From assembly GCA_014529385.2 (NCBI GenBank), contig CM043960.1, forward strand, positions 119,050,543 to 119,114,542: 64,000 nt of DNA, written 5' to 3'. The translations under genes and the position numbers were made by a program. The notes beneath the pieces are model-generated. The model ran no database searches, was not told the origin of the DNA, and saw nothing but the letters and a program-made list of their open reading frames with translations. The stretch comes from Adiantum capillus-veneris. Its lineage: Eukaryota; Streptophyta; Polypodiopsida; Polypodiales; Pteridaceae. This document shows, piece after piece, positions 27,727-38,410 of this stretch (positions are counted from its first letter, which is position 1; each line of letters starts with the position of its first letter).

Positions 27727-28766
27727 TTATGTTAGAATTAAAAAACTCATAAACCCTAAACTATCGAACATAAAGAGCAATGCGAAAACACTTACAAAAT
27801 CATCCTCAAATGATGCCCATCCACCGCTCCCCAAGTGGTGCGAGCTCCCTGCCTCTACTCGCGCTCTGGCTGCATCCTTTTGTTGCTTCCACTTGTCGGG
27901 ATTCTCGCGCGCTGCTTTCTTCACATTCTTCCAATCTTCTTTGGCCAGCCAATCTGGCCTGTTCCACCCATGCTTGATTGCTTTTTGCACTTCGGAACGC
28001 TTGTGTTTGTAGTATTCGCGCATTCGAATCTTCATCAGGGCTTCATTGAAGCGTTGATCCCGTGTAAGAACGGGAAAATCATCATGAAGTATGCTGATGA
28101 CTCTGTTTTTTAAATCACTTGGTACTTCACTCCATTTGTTTAGTATGTAGTGTCTAAACAGCTGAGAGCAAAGACCACGCATGCGCGAGATCACCTTCTT
28201 GCCGTCATCATCCATGATGATGCCGCCGCTGAAGTCGACCGAGTAAGGCAAGCCCTCTGGCCGGTGACGCGTGAACCTGGGTTTCCCGGCAGGGGTCTCT
28301 AGCGGCGTGTCGATGGGGGTACGGACGTCAGGTGTCTCCACCAGCGTCCGGGCCCCGAAGCGAGGAGTGTCGAGTGGGGTGGCTCCTGGCGGAGTAGGTA
28401 GAGGTGTGTAGCTGCTAGGAACAGTCAGCCGTGCAAAACCTGGCGTAGATGGTGATGCTGTGGCTGGTGTGGGGGCAGGCAAAGAAGGGGAGGGTAAAGA
28501 GCCTCGTCGAACACGAGGCGGTGTGGAGGCATCGGTAGCGGAATCCCCACAACAACCGCCACCGCCACCACTAGAGCGCCGGTGTCTAGACGAGTGTGAA
28601 GCTAGTCTCGTCGACGCCGAAGCTTCGGAGCGCGCCGAATGCTCTGAAAGAGAGGGAGATGCAGATGGAGTAGGAACGCGCGATGATGCGCCAGAGCGAT
28701 GACACTCCACGTACCACTGTCTCTGCTACGGTGACAAAGAAGAAAGAAACTCCTCATCATCCATAC
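27727..28766 (-). pseudogene. CACTA accessory (TNPA-like) gene, copy 2
   Basis: Collinear with copy 1 and open without frameshift from 28710 to 27727 (327 codons), through the Ser/Pro/Thr-rich part and the basic domain with NRPDWLAKEDWKN. The expected start MDDEEF is present at about 28764, but the codon for Gln in SPQQRQ is TAG here, so full-length product would need readthrough or the internal ATG at 28710. The two copies therefore complement each other's defects: copy 1 has the start, copy 2 the uninterrupted body. Confidence 0.78.
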
Positions 28767-29036
28767 CTGCATTAAACACACGAATATTTAAACTTAATAT
28801 TGAATGAATAGAGTAGACAATAACGCAAAGACCATTAAATACAATGACGTAATGACGCATATAAATACAATGACGCAATGAATTGAGTGATAGAAGAGGC
28901 AAGTCGAAAACTCAGAATTTTCAATCAAAAGATGTGAGCGCGAGTAGAAAAGAGCGTTATACACCATGGAAGGTACTTAGAGAGCCAGAGCTTTTACAAC
29001 ACGGAGCAAAATTGTTCAAATACAATATTTGTGGCT

Positions 29037-31475
29037 TTAAGAGATCTCTCTCTCATCCTCGCATAACTCAGCATAACTTCCTATATCTATATAGAGCTCT
29101 TCGTTTAAACACATATCCTCTGTTTCATTTTGTAGCTCCTCTGCATGCACCCCATATAGAGTAGTAGCATCTTGATGCTCGTCTGGCACCACCGCAGCGG
29201 CTTCTGATTGAGCATCTTCTCTGATCTCCTCCATTGATGTCGTTGTGATTGGCACATGGTAGCCTTCATACGTCCTTGCACTACGAGGGGCTACCTCTAT
29301 GACGTACCACCAGTTTGATGTAGACTTTGTCGGATGAAATATTACCTGCCAGAGCCACATAACTTACATGAGAGCTTTCAAGCACATAACTTGTAAAAGG
29401 GGGATGTTAAATATTTACATACTTACTTGTTCACAATGCTCGGGTAGTACGAAAGTGTCTCTTAGGTCATTCCATTTCTTAGTAGAATCCACCTCAAGAA
29501 AACCAGACTCTCCTCTACGCACAGTAGCGTTGCGACCCTCCATGATTATCTTGAACCATTGCACGTCGAACAAGTCGACAAAAAATCCTCTGTAATCGAT
29601 CCTCAAAATCTCTTGCAGCGTGCCGAAGTAAGTGAGTTCCGCCACCACAGGATCTGCATCAGAGGAACGTCGTCGACTAGACTGTTCAAATTTTGCCATG
29701 ATTCCACAACGATTCGTTCCACCCTAAAATGTCGACCTTTACACCATGCTGCTGTGTATGACTTATACTACAACGAACAAAGATTATGAGTGGCCGTTCA
29801 AACGTTTAGAAATAAAGTCACTAGCTAGTCGTACATTGCAAACTTACCTTGGTCGTGCAACCCCGAGAGTACTCTCTTCCCAAAAAGCCGTCGCGTAACA
29901 CATGATTCTCTGGAAGATACGCTTGATGACCTTCGTAGATTTTCTTCTTCAGTGAGGGCGCCCTACGTGCATTCAGTCTAGGTCCACATGTGACACATGC
30001 TCGATATCCGCTTGTTTGAAGCCCTGCATGTATACACATGATAATAGATCAACTATGGGAAAAAACAAGATTTACAGTGTCTGAGTGAGGAGTGTCAATA
30101 GATCACCTGAGCATTCTGTTAGCCCCGGATAGTCATGCATGGTCCACATTAGAATGCCTCTGATCAAAGCATTCCATCGTCCTGTGTGTCGGCTCATATC
30201 CACCACCTCTATGCCAATCCACAGTTGTTGTAGCTCTTCCAATAGTGGACGAAGATACACATACATATTCTCCACTTTATATCGCCCTGGCACAATCAAG
30301 CTTAGCCATGGGTGCCCCTTCTTCGTAGTCAACCACGGGGGAATGTTGTAGTTGACGATTACAACGGGCCATACACTGTAAGATGTTGATCTTTGACCAA
30401 ATGGATTTACGCCATCCATAGCCAGGCCTAAGCGCAAATTTCGAGCTTCCCTGGCAAAATCCGACCATGTTCCATCTATATGTTTCCAGGCTGCGCAATC
30501 TGCAGGAATTCATAGCATACCATCCGAAGATTTATTCTCCTCATGCCATGATGCTAGGGCGGCCATGGACTTACATCCGAAGAAATGCTTGATGCGAGGA
30601 AGCAGAGAAAAATGTCGCAAAACCTTTTGTGGAATTTTTGTCCCGTGGAGATCTACTCGATATCTTTCGGAATCACATTTCGGACACTTCTCCATGTCTA
30701 TGTATTCCCCTCTGAAAAGAATGCAGTCATTAGGACAAGCGTGGATAGAATTGTAATCCATCCCCAAGTTTCGCAAAATCTTTCTTGCTTCATCTCGGGA
30801 ATCTGGCATCACATTGTCAGCTGGTAGTATGTGCTCTTTAAGCAATCTACACAACATAAAAATACGATACAGTCGTGTAAAAATCTATCAGATCATTATA
30901 GATTTAAAGTTTTATTAAAGTAAACTAATTGTAATAGATCACCAGAAAAGCGCTCTGACGCTAGTGTCACTCCATCCAAACTTTGCCTGCATGTTGAGAA
31001 GAACCAGGAGTGCTTTCAATCTAGACATACGTGCTCCATTATACAATGGCGTATCGGCTTCACTTTTCATATCATCATAGATAAGCCTTTCTGAATCCAT
31101 GATCGTCTCGATCATTTCATCAATCTCGGGCTCAAACATTGCCTCGTTGGGAATGTGCTCTGCATGATCATCCCCCGAGCTGTCAGAGGCTACATCTTGT
31201 GGCCTCACATATGCTGCTTGACCAAAGCGCCTGCGAACACGTCTATTGGGTTGCAAGATTGCTGCTTGTTGGCCAGCGTCAGAGTCCGACGAGTTATAAT
31301 TGGCAACAACTCGATCTATAATAGATGGATCGAACTCGCCAAATTCGCGAACGTGCTACAAAGAAACACGTCTTGTCCGTCGCACAGCATGTTTGCATTG
31401 ATTACAAGGACATAAGACCCTCGTTGAGAGATAGGTGTTTCGGTTGGACGATCCCACATCCTCGTCACTACTCAT
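29037..31475 (-). pseudogene. CACTA transposase TNP2, copy 2, core deleted
   Basis: The frame starts at 31475 (MSSDEDVGSSNRNTYL) with a CPCNQC word typical of the transposase-associated zinc domain, broken by one stop at RRVSL. It continues through TPLYNGARMSRLK (31256-30939), the HACPNDC...CPKC region (30857-30510), the first half of Transposase_21 (30437-30072), then ACVTCGPRLNARR (30039). At about 29873 a deletion of about 1,266 bp relative to copy 1 removes the DPMHIFKNV block and nearly all DUF4218, joining LGRE to YSRGC in frame. DUF4216 follows at 29699-29415. It cannot be catalytically competent. Confidence 0.87.
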
Positions 31476-31537
31476 AATGAGGATAAAAATCTTATAACCT
31501 GGACAACAAATTTAATAGTCTATTGGCATTTTTCGTC

Positions 31538-31540
<3 letters not shown>

Positions 31541-31625
<85 letters not shown>
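31541..31625. repeat. (TC)n microsatellite in CACTA
   Basis: An 85-bp TC run upstream of the transposase start. Confidence 0.97.
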
Positions 31626-31627
<2 letters not shown>

Positions 31628-31879
31628 ACCTCACATTCTCTAGTCATGTCCAATCCCCGCACACCTCGGTCTAGAGGTGCACGGAGATCAGAACCACCAG
31701 GTTATAATCTCGTCTTTATTGGTCAATACCTATATTTGTGGGTACAAGAAATCTACAGACCCAAGTCTACATGATACTGCATGTAGTGGACAAAACCCCT
31801 TTGCCTCTTCTCTAGCTGTAGCACTTCACAGCATCTTAACATCTTTTCACAGTAGATCTTTTCACTGTTCGTCTAACTC

Positions 31880-32059
31880 TAAACCCTAAACCGTAAGTAA
31901 TTCTTACGTGGACTCGATCTAACGTAAATAAGCGTAAATCTAAATAAACGTAAATCTAACTAAAAATAAACATAAATCTAATTTAACGTAAGTCTACATC
32001 TAACCTAATCTTTAACGTCTTTTGGGATAGTTTCCTACGACGTTAAAACTCTCTTCTTC

Positions 32060-32135
<76 letters not shown>

Positions 32136-33010
32136 ACCTAAATAAACCTAAGTCTAATCTAATATAACATAAATCTAAATCTAACGTAAATTATGTTATA
32201 TTAAAAACAAAGAACTAAACTAACAGGGATTATAAGAACCTTAAAACTGATTTAACACATAATTTTTCACATAACTCGGCAAGAGTTGGCATTCTCATCA
32301 CTAAAGATGTGAGAGTTAACTTCCGGCGGTGACGCTGCCTCATCTCCATCCACATCTGACAACAGTAATTGGCCCTTTGGAACGTTCTTGCTCTTGTTAC
32401 TAACTTTGAGAACTAAACTAACAAGGATTATAAGAACCTTAAATCTGATTTAACACATAATTTTTCACATAACTCGGCAAGAGTTGGCATTCTCATCACT
32501 AAAGATATGAGAGTTAACTTCCGGCGGTGACGCTGCCTCATCTCCATCCACATCTGACAACAGTAATTGGCCCTTTGGAACGTTCTTGCTCTTGTTACTA
32601 ACTTTGAAGTTGCTGTTGAATGACTAGAGGTTGTCTAGATGGTCATTGTCGGGGATGTAGTGACTCTTGCCGCCCTGAAGATCCACCTTCTTCCATATCT
32701 TCTGAAGACATTTCACCAGTACTTTTGGATCGACAGAGCCCACCATGAGTGAAGGCAGCAATACCCTATATTCCATTGAGGGCTTTCTTCACCCGCATCA
32801 TGCAGGCATCGCAGTCTATGGAGACCTAAATCTAATCTAATATAACGTAAATCTAAATCTAGCGTAAATAAACGTAAATCTAACTAAAAATAAACCTAAA
32901 TCTAATCTAATTTAACTTAAATAAACCTAAATCTAATTTAACGTAAGTCTACATCTAACCTAATCTTTAACGTCTTTTAGGATAGTTTCCTACGACGTTA
33001 TAACTCTCTT
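31880..33010. repeat. Degenerate AAATCTAAC-type repeats and (GT)n
   Basis: Words of the form GTAAATCTAA and CCTAAATCTAAT recur at 31905-32010, 32130-32190 and 32820-32960, with a (GT)n run at 32061-32130. A block from about 32820 repeats part of 32130-32190 and 31990-32050. This fills most of the space between the transposase promoter side and the right end. Confidence 0.75.
32211..32606. repeat. Tandem duplication, 198 bp x 2
   Basis: AGAACTAAACTAAC at 32211 recurs at 32409, and both units end CTTGTTACTAACTTTG. Only a few bases differ, so the duplication is recent relative to the flanks. Confidence 0.92.
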
Positions 33011-33239
33011 CTTCTTGTGTGTGTGCGCGTGTGTGGATGTGTGTGCCAATAAAAAGAGATAAATGGTATAACCTTTCTATCACCCATGCCAAGTATGATA
33101 GATTGGTTATGCCATTTCCCTCTTGAATAATAGGTCTTGATTTCAACTCCTCGTCGCCTAGATCTTTAGGTCTTTTAATTTTAATTAGTTTCCTATGACG
33201 TTAAATTAGTTTCTCTCTCTTTCTCTCTCAATGTGTGTG

Positions 33240-33420
33240 CGTTTTTTTGTTTATGCATGTTTTCTCTCTCTTTTCCTCTCTCAATGTGTGCGTTTTTTGT
33301 TTATGCATGTTCTCTCTCTCTTTTCCTCTCTCAATGTGTGCGTTTTTTGTTTATGCATGCTCTCTCTCTCTTTTCCTCTCTCAATGTGTGTGTGCATTCT
33401 TTGTTTATGTATGTGTGTGT
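33240..33420. repeat. 50-bp tandem repeat, about 3.5 units
   Basis: TTTATGCATG recurs at 33250, 33300 and 33350 within units of TC-rich and TGTGCGTTTTTTG sequence. It is followed by (TC)n (33441-33508) and (GT)n (33519-33546) tracts. Confidence 0.9.
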
Positions 33421-33437
33421 GCGTTTTTGTTTATGTT

Positions 33438-33511
<74 letters not shown>

Positions 33512-33515
33512 AACA

Positions 33516-33564
<49 letters not shown>

Positions 33565-33635
33565 GGAGAGAGAAAGAGGGGAAGGGAACATGAGAGTGAG
33601 GAGAGGGAAGGAGCATACCTGGCTCTCCTTCCTCT

Positions 33636-33666
<31 letters not shown>

Positions 33667-33725
33667 GAGAAGAAAGAGAGAGAGAGAGAGAGAGAGGGAG
33701 AGCGTTACCTGCTCCTTGCTTGAGG

Positions 33726-33766
33726 GCGCCGAAAAACTCAGATCTGAGATCTGAGTTTTTGGGCGC
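33726..33766. repeat. Hairpin-forming inverted repeat
   Basis: Arms of 13 bp (AAAAACTCAGATC and complement) around TGA, with an outer GCGCC/GGCGC pair one base away. Confidence 0.9.
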
Positions 33767-33790
33767 TCTCTGTTATTTTTTTTAGCCCAG

Positions 33791-33852
33791 CCGGCGTCGC
33801 TATGAGCGTCGCAAATTTACTTGTAAATTTGCGACGCTCATAGCGACGCCGG
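33791..33852. repeat. Perfect 30-bp-arm palindrome near CACTA right end
   Basis: The left arm 33791-33820 and right arm 33823-33852 are exact complements with only TT between them. Each arm contains two GCGTCGC words, so this is a duplicated inverted cluster of the subterminal motif 60 bp from the terminus. Confidence 0.95.
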
Positions 33853-33912
33853 GAAAAAAAAATTTGAGTGTCGCTGTGTGAGCGTCGCTAATATGAATAG
33901 CCTCTTGTACTG

Positions 33913-35157
33913 TATGTTGCAGAGACTTAAAGGAAGATATCCCACCTGCCTGCGACATGTCAAAATTAGAGCTTTGGGATAAATCGTGGGAAGAACAGAA
34001 GGTAAAGATGAAGCGTGTGAAAGCGCAAGACCAAGAAGCCTTACCCAAGTGATTGAAGATGGCCCAAGATGTGCAAGTAGCTTTGGGAGGTCGATCCAAT
34101 GCCAGCGGCACCGACACAATCATGTGCACTACTTTGAATGCAAAGTGCACTCATCTTGTCGGCATCCCTCATGAAGCCTTGGTAGAAGGTATGAGGATTG
34201 GAGCAGGCTCCTTTGGTGTGTGGACATTGTACACCATCAAAGGCATCTCATTTTTTCCAGACCACATTACATATGTGGGAAAATTTTATAAGGGAGGGAC
34301 TGAGGCAAAATTTGACAGCTTTCAGACAGATCAAGGAATGCAAATGCTTCACCCCTCCATTATAAGGTGCATTGGGTTTACTACAGAAGCTCCTTGGATC
34401 ACGATATTCCCATACTACAATGGGGGTACCATGGGCGACATGATCTGTTGCTTACCGTTCGCTCACGGATTTTTCATACAACACATGCACAGGCTACAAC
34501 ACGGCTGGAGGTCATTGCCTGTAGCAAATATTCCTGTAAGCGAGATGACACGGTGAAAATCAAAGCAATGATTGAGAAGATGCCAGCAATTTGTCATGCC
34601 TTAATCGACGGCGTTGCGGATGTCCACTCGACTGGTATAGTGCACAGTGACCTGCACCCGTTCAACGTAATGTTGAACTTTACTCATGCCAATAAACCCT
34701 GCGTTAGCATCATTGATTGGGGTATGATGCTGAGAATACTAGCTAAGCGTGGTGCAAATACTTATCTGCATCCAAGCGCACAATCGGACGAAGCAGTTTT
34801 GAATACACACAGAGTAGGGAATGTCGAGATGGCTAAGTGACCATGGATTGCTCCCAAGCTATACGATCCACGATGCACAGATGCATACACAAAAGTGAGC
34901 AACATTTATGCATTGGGCTACCTATTTTGGAGTGCAGCCAGAAAAGTTTATTTTCTAGAAGAAGTTTTTTACCACCCGGATGAAGATGTTATCAGGGCTA
35001 TTTGAATAAAAGTAGATTGTTGGATGAAGTTAAGAGCGGGACGAAAGAAGGAATGCTTCTAACATGTTGATATTTTTCAAAGAACATTTAAAGACAGACC
35101 CTAACCCTTTCCAACGTCCACTTATTGAACTTGCACCATCATTTAATCCGATTTAAA
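33913..35157 (+). pseudogene. Kinase-like gene, main part after CACTA
   Basis: The frame left at 21276 resumes here. It shows a kinase N-lobe (IGAGSFGVWTLYTIKG at about 34197 as glycine loop, YVGKFYKGG with the candidate ATP lysine, LHPSIIRCIGF), then after a frameshift near 34550 a C-lobe with GIVHSDLHPFNVML (catalytic loop, HSD for HRD), SIIDWGMM (DWG where DFG is usual), WIAPKLYD and ALGYLFWSA, and ends LKTDPNPFQRPLIEL and a stop at about 35157. Stops also occur at 34048 and 34838. The fold is a protein kinase; substrate and family are not known. The altered HSD and DWG words, if ancestral, would mark an atypical or pseudo-kinase. Confidence 0.78.
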
Positions 35158-35437
35158 CATTTCTATGATATGCATATGGCTTGTCCAAGGTATTCTTTTT
35201 ATTTATTGAAGTGTATTATCTGGTATGAAGTGGTTCACCTAATTGAGTCAATTATCTTTAGTCATCTCAATTTTTTCATTTAACTATCAGTATTTCAAAT
35301 TTGCCTTGTGGTTCAATTAGTTGCATTTGCTGTGGTTTGATTTAGTGGATTCCGCGCAGTGTCCCAATGAGTGAGAATATATATTTGCCAATGATATTGA
35401 ATATTTGTCTATCTGTTGACTCCAACTCTAAGAGAAA

Positions 35438-35923
35438 ATGGCCGATGAAGAACAAGATATTGGCACCCAATCACTGTCTGATAATCAACAAAAAGCGGTT
35501 GTTAATGCATTTCAGCGCATGAAGTCTCTAGTACATGGCATGTCGGCACAACAAGCGACACGTACTGCTCGTCGACTCTCAAAGTGGGCAAATCCAAACC
35601 ATATGCAATGGAAAAAGATCAATAAAGAAGTGACAAAGGACATGATCAAGACAATATGGCCATGTGAGGATGCAGAGATCAAGAAAGGAAGGTGGAAGGT
35701 TTCGAAGTGCAACCATGATGCGATCAAAGATAACACTGAGAGGATTTATTTGGAGGTTTATGGCCATCCCCTACACAATGCAGATTGTGTGCTATATTTT
35801 GCAAAAATATTATATGTTCACTTTGTGCAACAACAACCAGTAGACTTCTCGTCAAAGGACTCAACATTTGACATCATACAACCAAGTTGGCATTTCCTCC
35901 TCGTAGCAAGCCTTTCGATGTGA
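35438..35923 (+). CDS. Unrecognised ORF, 161 codons
   Basis: It opens MADEEQDIGTQSLSDNQQ and is Lys/Glu/Asn-rich to about residue 115, with RTARRLSKWANPNHMQWKKI. I do not recognise it. The last 35 codons lie over the antisense of the hAT C-terminus, so only about 35438-35800 can be a separate coding remnant. It follows the kinase-like gene on the same strand by about 280 bp and could be its downstream neighbour, an exon, or part of another element into which hAT sequence was joined. Confidence 0.35.
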   Translation: MADEEQDIGTQSLSDNQQKAVVNAFQRMKSLVHGMSAQQATRTARRLSKWANPNHMQWKKINKEVTKDMIKTIWPCEDAEIKKGRWKVSKCNHDAIKDNTERIYLEVYGHPLHNADCVLYFAKILYVHFVQQQPVDFSSKDSTFDIIQPSWHFLLVASLSM

Positions 35924-36109
35924 TTCAGTATCTTCTCGTTGCAATACATATACAATAATTTTTCTGCTCTGTCTACTAATAGTCTGTTGCAAATAGTGTT
36001 GTGAACATACTTGTACATACTCCAGTTTCTCTCTGAACTTGAGTTTGCTGCACATTGTGCAAGTACTTTCATTGCAAGGGGACGTAAGGTAGAGTAATGA
36101 TTTTTTTTT

Positions 36110-38380
36110 TTGATTGACCGAACGCATGCTCACTGCTGCTGTGAACACCTCGATGCGCCATCGCTTACCCCCCCCCCAGCGCTGCCCGCTGCCCTGCCCC
36201 CACCGCTGCCTTGCCATCCCGCTGCCTCCCCCCTCCCGCGTGCCTTCAGCCCCGCTACCCCCCCTCGCGCTGCCCCTGTCCCAGCCCGTCCGTCTGCCCT
36301 CAGCCCTAGCTTTTTTCGCTACCTGTCTGCTTGCCCCAGCCCGCTAAATCCCCCCGCCTCGGCTCGTTCGCTCGTCCGTTTGATTCCTTCTCCTCGTTTA
36401 CTCCCTGTAGTTCGGCACTTTCGGCATTGTTTCAACTCCTTGGAGCAGTGTTGGCACGCCCAATTGCAGCGCCCTCCCGTCGTCCCCTTCTTATGCCACA
36501 ACAGTAGAAACAGATGGAGGCTCCAGCTTCGCCACAGAGGGACTCGCCAGAAGCCCCCTCGCCCGACCCCGCTGAGCCCACCATTCAACTTGCTCTCTCG
36601 CCGACAGAGCAAGCGAGCCTTGCCCCCCGCAGAGGTAGAGCGATTGCAGGCGACCTCAGTCATCTGTAAGATTCTCGACACCTCACCTAGCAGAGGAGAG
36701 CTGCGAGACCTTCTCCAGGCTCACCTTCTTGCAGAGGTGGGAAAGATTTTGGATGTCCAGATTCTCGGACGGGGTTACTATCAGATCACGTTTGAGTCCT
36801 CCGAGATGGCATCCAAGGTCATAGCTATGAGTCCACTGGCCATTCGAGCATCACGTGCCCACTTTTGACCTTGGCGACATGGTTTTGACCCAGCTTCGGA
36901 TGTTCTAGTAGAGGAGGTAGACATCCCCATCTCAGTCTGCTTTCCGGGTTTACGGAGGGAGTACCTACCACTTCTTTCCAGGATCGGTTCCGCCATTGGG
37001 ACTGTCTTGGAGACACCTTGCACGGCAGCATCAGTAGCTGCCAAGGCGGCTGGCATTCCCTCAGTTCGAGTTTTGGTCAGAGATACCTACACGCTCCCAA
37101 AGGTTATCCTTTTACCTCGGGTGAGTGGGGGTTGGTTTCGACAGAGTGTGGAGTACTCGGGCCTCCCGAACCAGTGCTCCATTTTCCGATAGATAGGCCA
37201 TCTAGCAAAGGCCTGTCCACGGAGGAGACCGCGACCTGCACCACAGCCTCAGCCCCAGCCTGCCGGGGCTGGCTTGCAGCCACAGCCAGCGGTACAACGT
37301 ACAAATGCACAGCCACCCTCCAAGCCTGGGGCTCCAGCGGAGGAGGGGTGGTAGCAGGCCCGTGGCCGCCAACACCAGGGGCCACAGTGTGAGCCTCGCA
37401 CTCAGAGTGGCTGTCAGGTGCCTACTCAACAGCAGTGGGTTCCCACGGGGAACCGTTTTGGTCCTCTTGAGTAGGAGGAGATCCTTGCGCCAGCCCCACC
37501 TCCACTTCTCCCTCGACAGCCGCTCCCCCCAATGAGTTCCCCCCTTTTGCCTCATCCTCCCCGCCTTCTACTCCCGTCACCTCTCCACCTCACCCCTCTA
37601 CCTTTGTCGCCCCATCCCGCCCCTCTTCTCCTCCACTCTCCCCAGCTCCTTCTCCCCCCCCCTCCCGCTCCAGTTCCACAGTCGCTTAGCAGACTGGTCC
37701 CTCTCCGGCGGCTGGGAGGTCTCTTGGCAGCTCCTTTGCCGCAGTCGCCTAGAGAGAGAGGGTCAGCCCTTCTTGCGGCCCCCTCTGCAGATTCAGACAT
37801 CCTCCCTTACGGCCATCCCTCCTGGGCTGACGAGCATTGACATCCGACACCATTGGGACTTCTTCGACTCCGGGTTCACTTGGTTTCTCAGTGATTCCGC
37901 AGTAGACCATGAGGCAGCCTGTTTTCGGGTCCATGTTTTGTTCCTGGCCGCTAGGGGGACAGAGGTCCTGGACTCGGCAGTTGGTTTCTCCTTCCCCCTT
38001 TGTGGTAGGGCTGAGACAGAGTGGTCCCTTGACTCAATGGTGGGATGGTTGCATACACAGGTCTTAGAGTTCTCTCACCACATGGGAGAACTTGGAGTTA
38101 CAGATATGTTGCAGACTTTGTGGCCATTGGCCAAGTTTGCGGTACCCACAGACTCAGCAGGATGTAGGCACATTGTGGTGTACTTATTTGCTGATACGCA
38201 ATGTTTGCCTTGCTATGTATACATCCATGAGGACTCCTGGACAGAGGAGGTTGTGTTATGCACGGCTCGCTTTGCTTGGGCTTGGGCTAGGCACTCACTA
38301 CAGTCATGCCTATCTAGAGGACGCTCGGATGCGGATTACTCCCCATCCAAGCCTGCCTCGAAGATAGCCCGTCTTGCTAC
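36110..38380 (+). pseudogene. LINE ORF1 (DUF4283 and CCHC type)
   Basis: A Pro/Ala/Ser-rich N-terminus is followed by a region with LLAEVGKILDVQILGRGYYQ and ASKVIAMSPLAI (DUF4283-like, about 36700-36860), then LETPCTAASVAAKAAGIPSVRV and the knuckle GLPNQCSIFR...IGHLAKACP near 37150-37215, in which one expected Cys is Phe. Proline-rich sequence follows. Several stops (for example TGA at 36866 and TAG at 37189) break the frame. ORF1 proteins of plant L1 elements bind RNA with such domains. Confidence 0.75.
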
Positions 38381-38410
38381 TGCGGCAGCATCTATTCTCT
38401 CTCGCTCCCC

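Larger units (their letters stand above)
21277..33912 (-). mobile_element. Composite CACTA (En/Spm) transposon, 12.6 kb
   Basis: The left end begins CACTACAAGAGG at 21277. The right end, read on the minus strand, begins CAGTACAAGAGG at 33912, the same terminus with one base changed. Both ends are flanked by the 3-bp duplication TAT, as expected for CACTA elements. Inside, a second perfect left terminus starts at 26852, preceded by GGG. The first 5.6 kb (21277-26851) are repeated as 26852-31130; beyond that point only one copy of the right part is present. All transposase genes point leftwards on the minus strand. Ends carry arrays of the word GCGTCGCTA. The simplest reading is an insertion of one copy into another followed by loss of the duplicated right half. 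Confidence 0.9.

Noticed and set aside
27780-28702. Plus-strand frames opposite the CACTA accessory gene
   Set aside because: Shadows of the minus-strand frame, GC-rich there; no independent domain.
31880-32010. Possible interstitial telomere repeat (AAACCCTAAACC, AAATCTAA words)
   Set aside because: Only one near-CCCTAAA word occurs; the rest are GTAAATCTAA variants without the 7-bp period.
33230-33420. CRISPR-like regular repeat (50-bp period)
   Set aside because: The units are contiguous tandem repeats without unique spacers, in eukaryotic transposon DNA.
36110-36347. Proline-rich plus-strand frames as a host gene
   Set aside because: They lie inside the LINE between its target duplications and belong to the ORF1 region.
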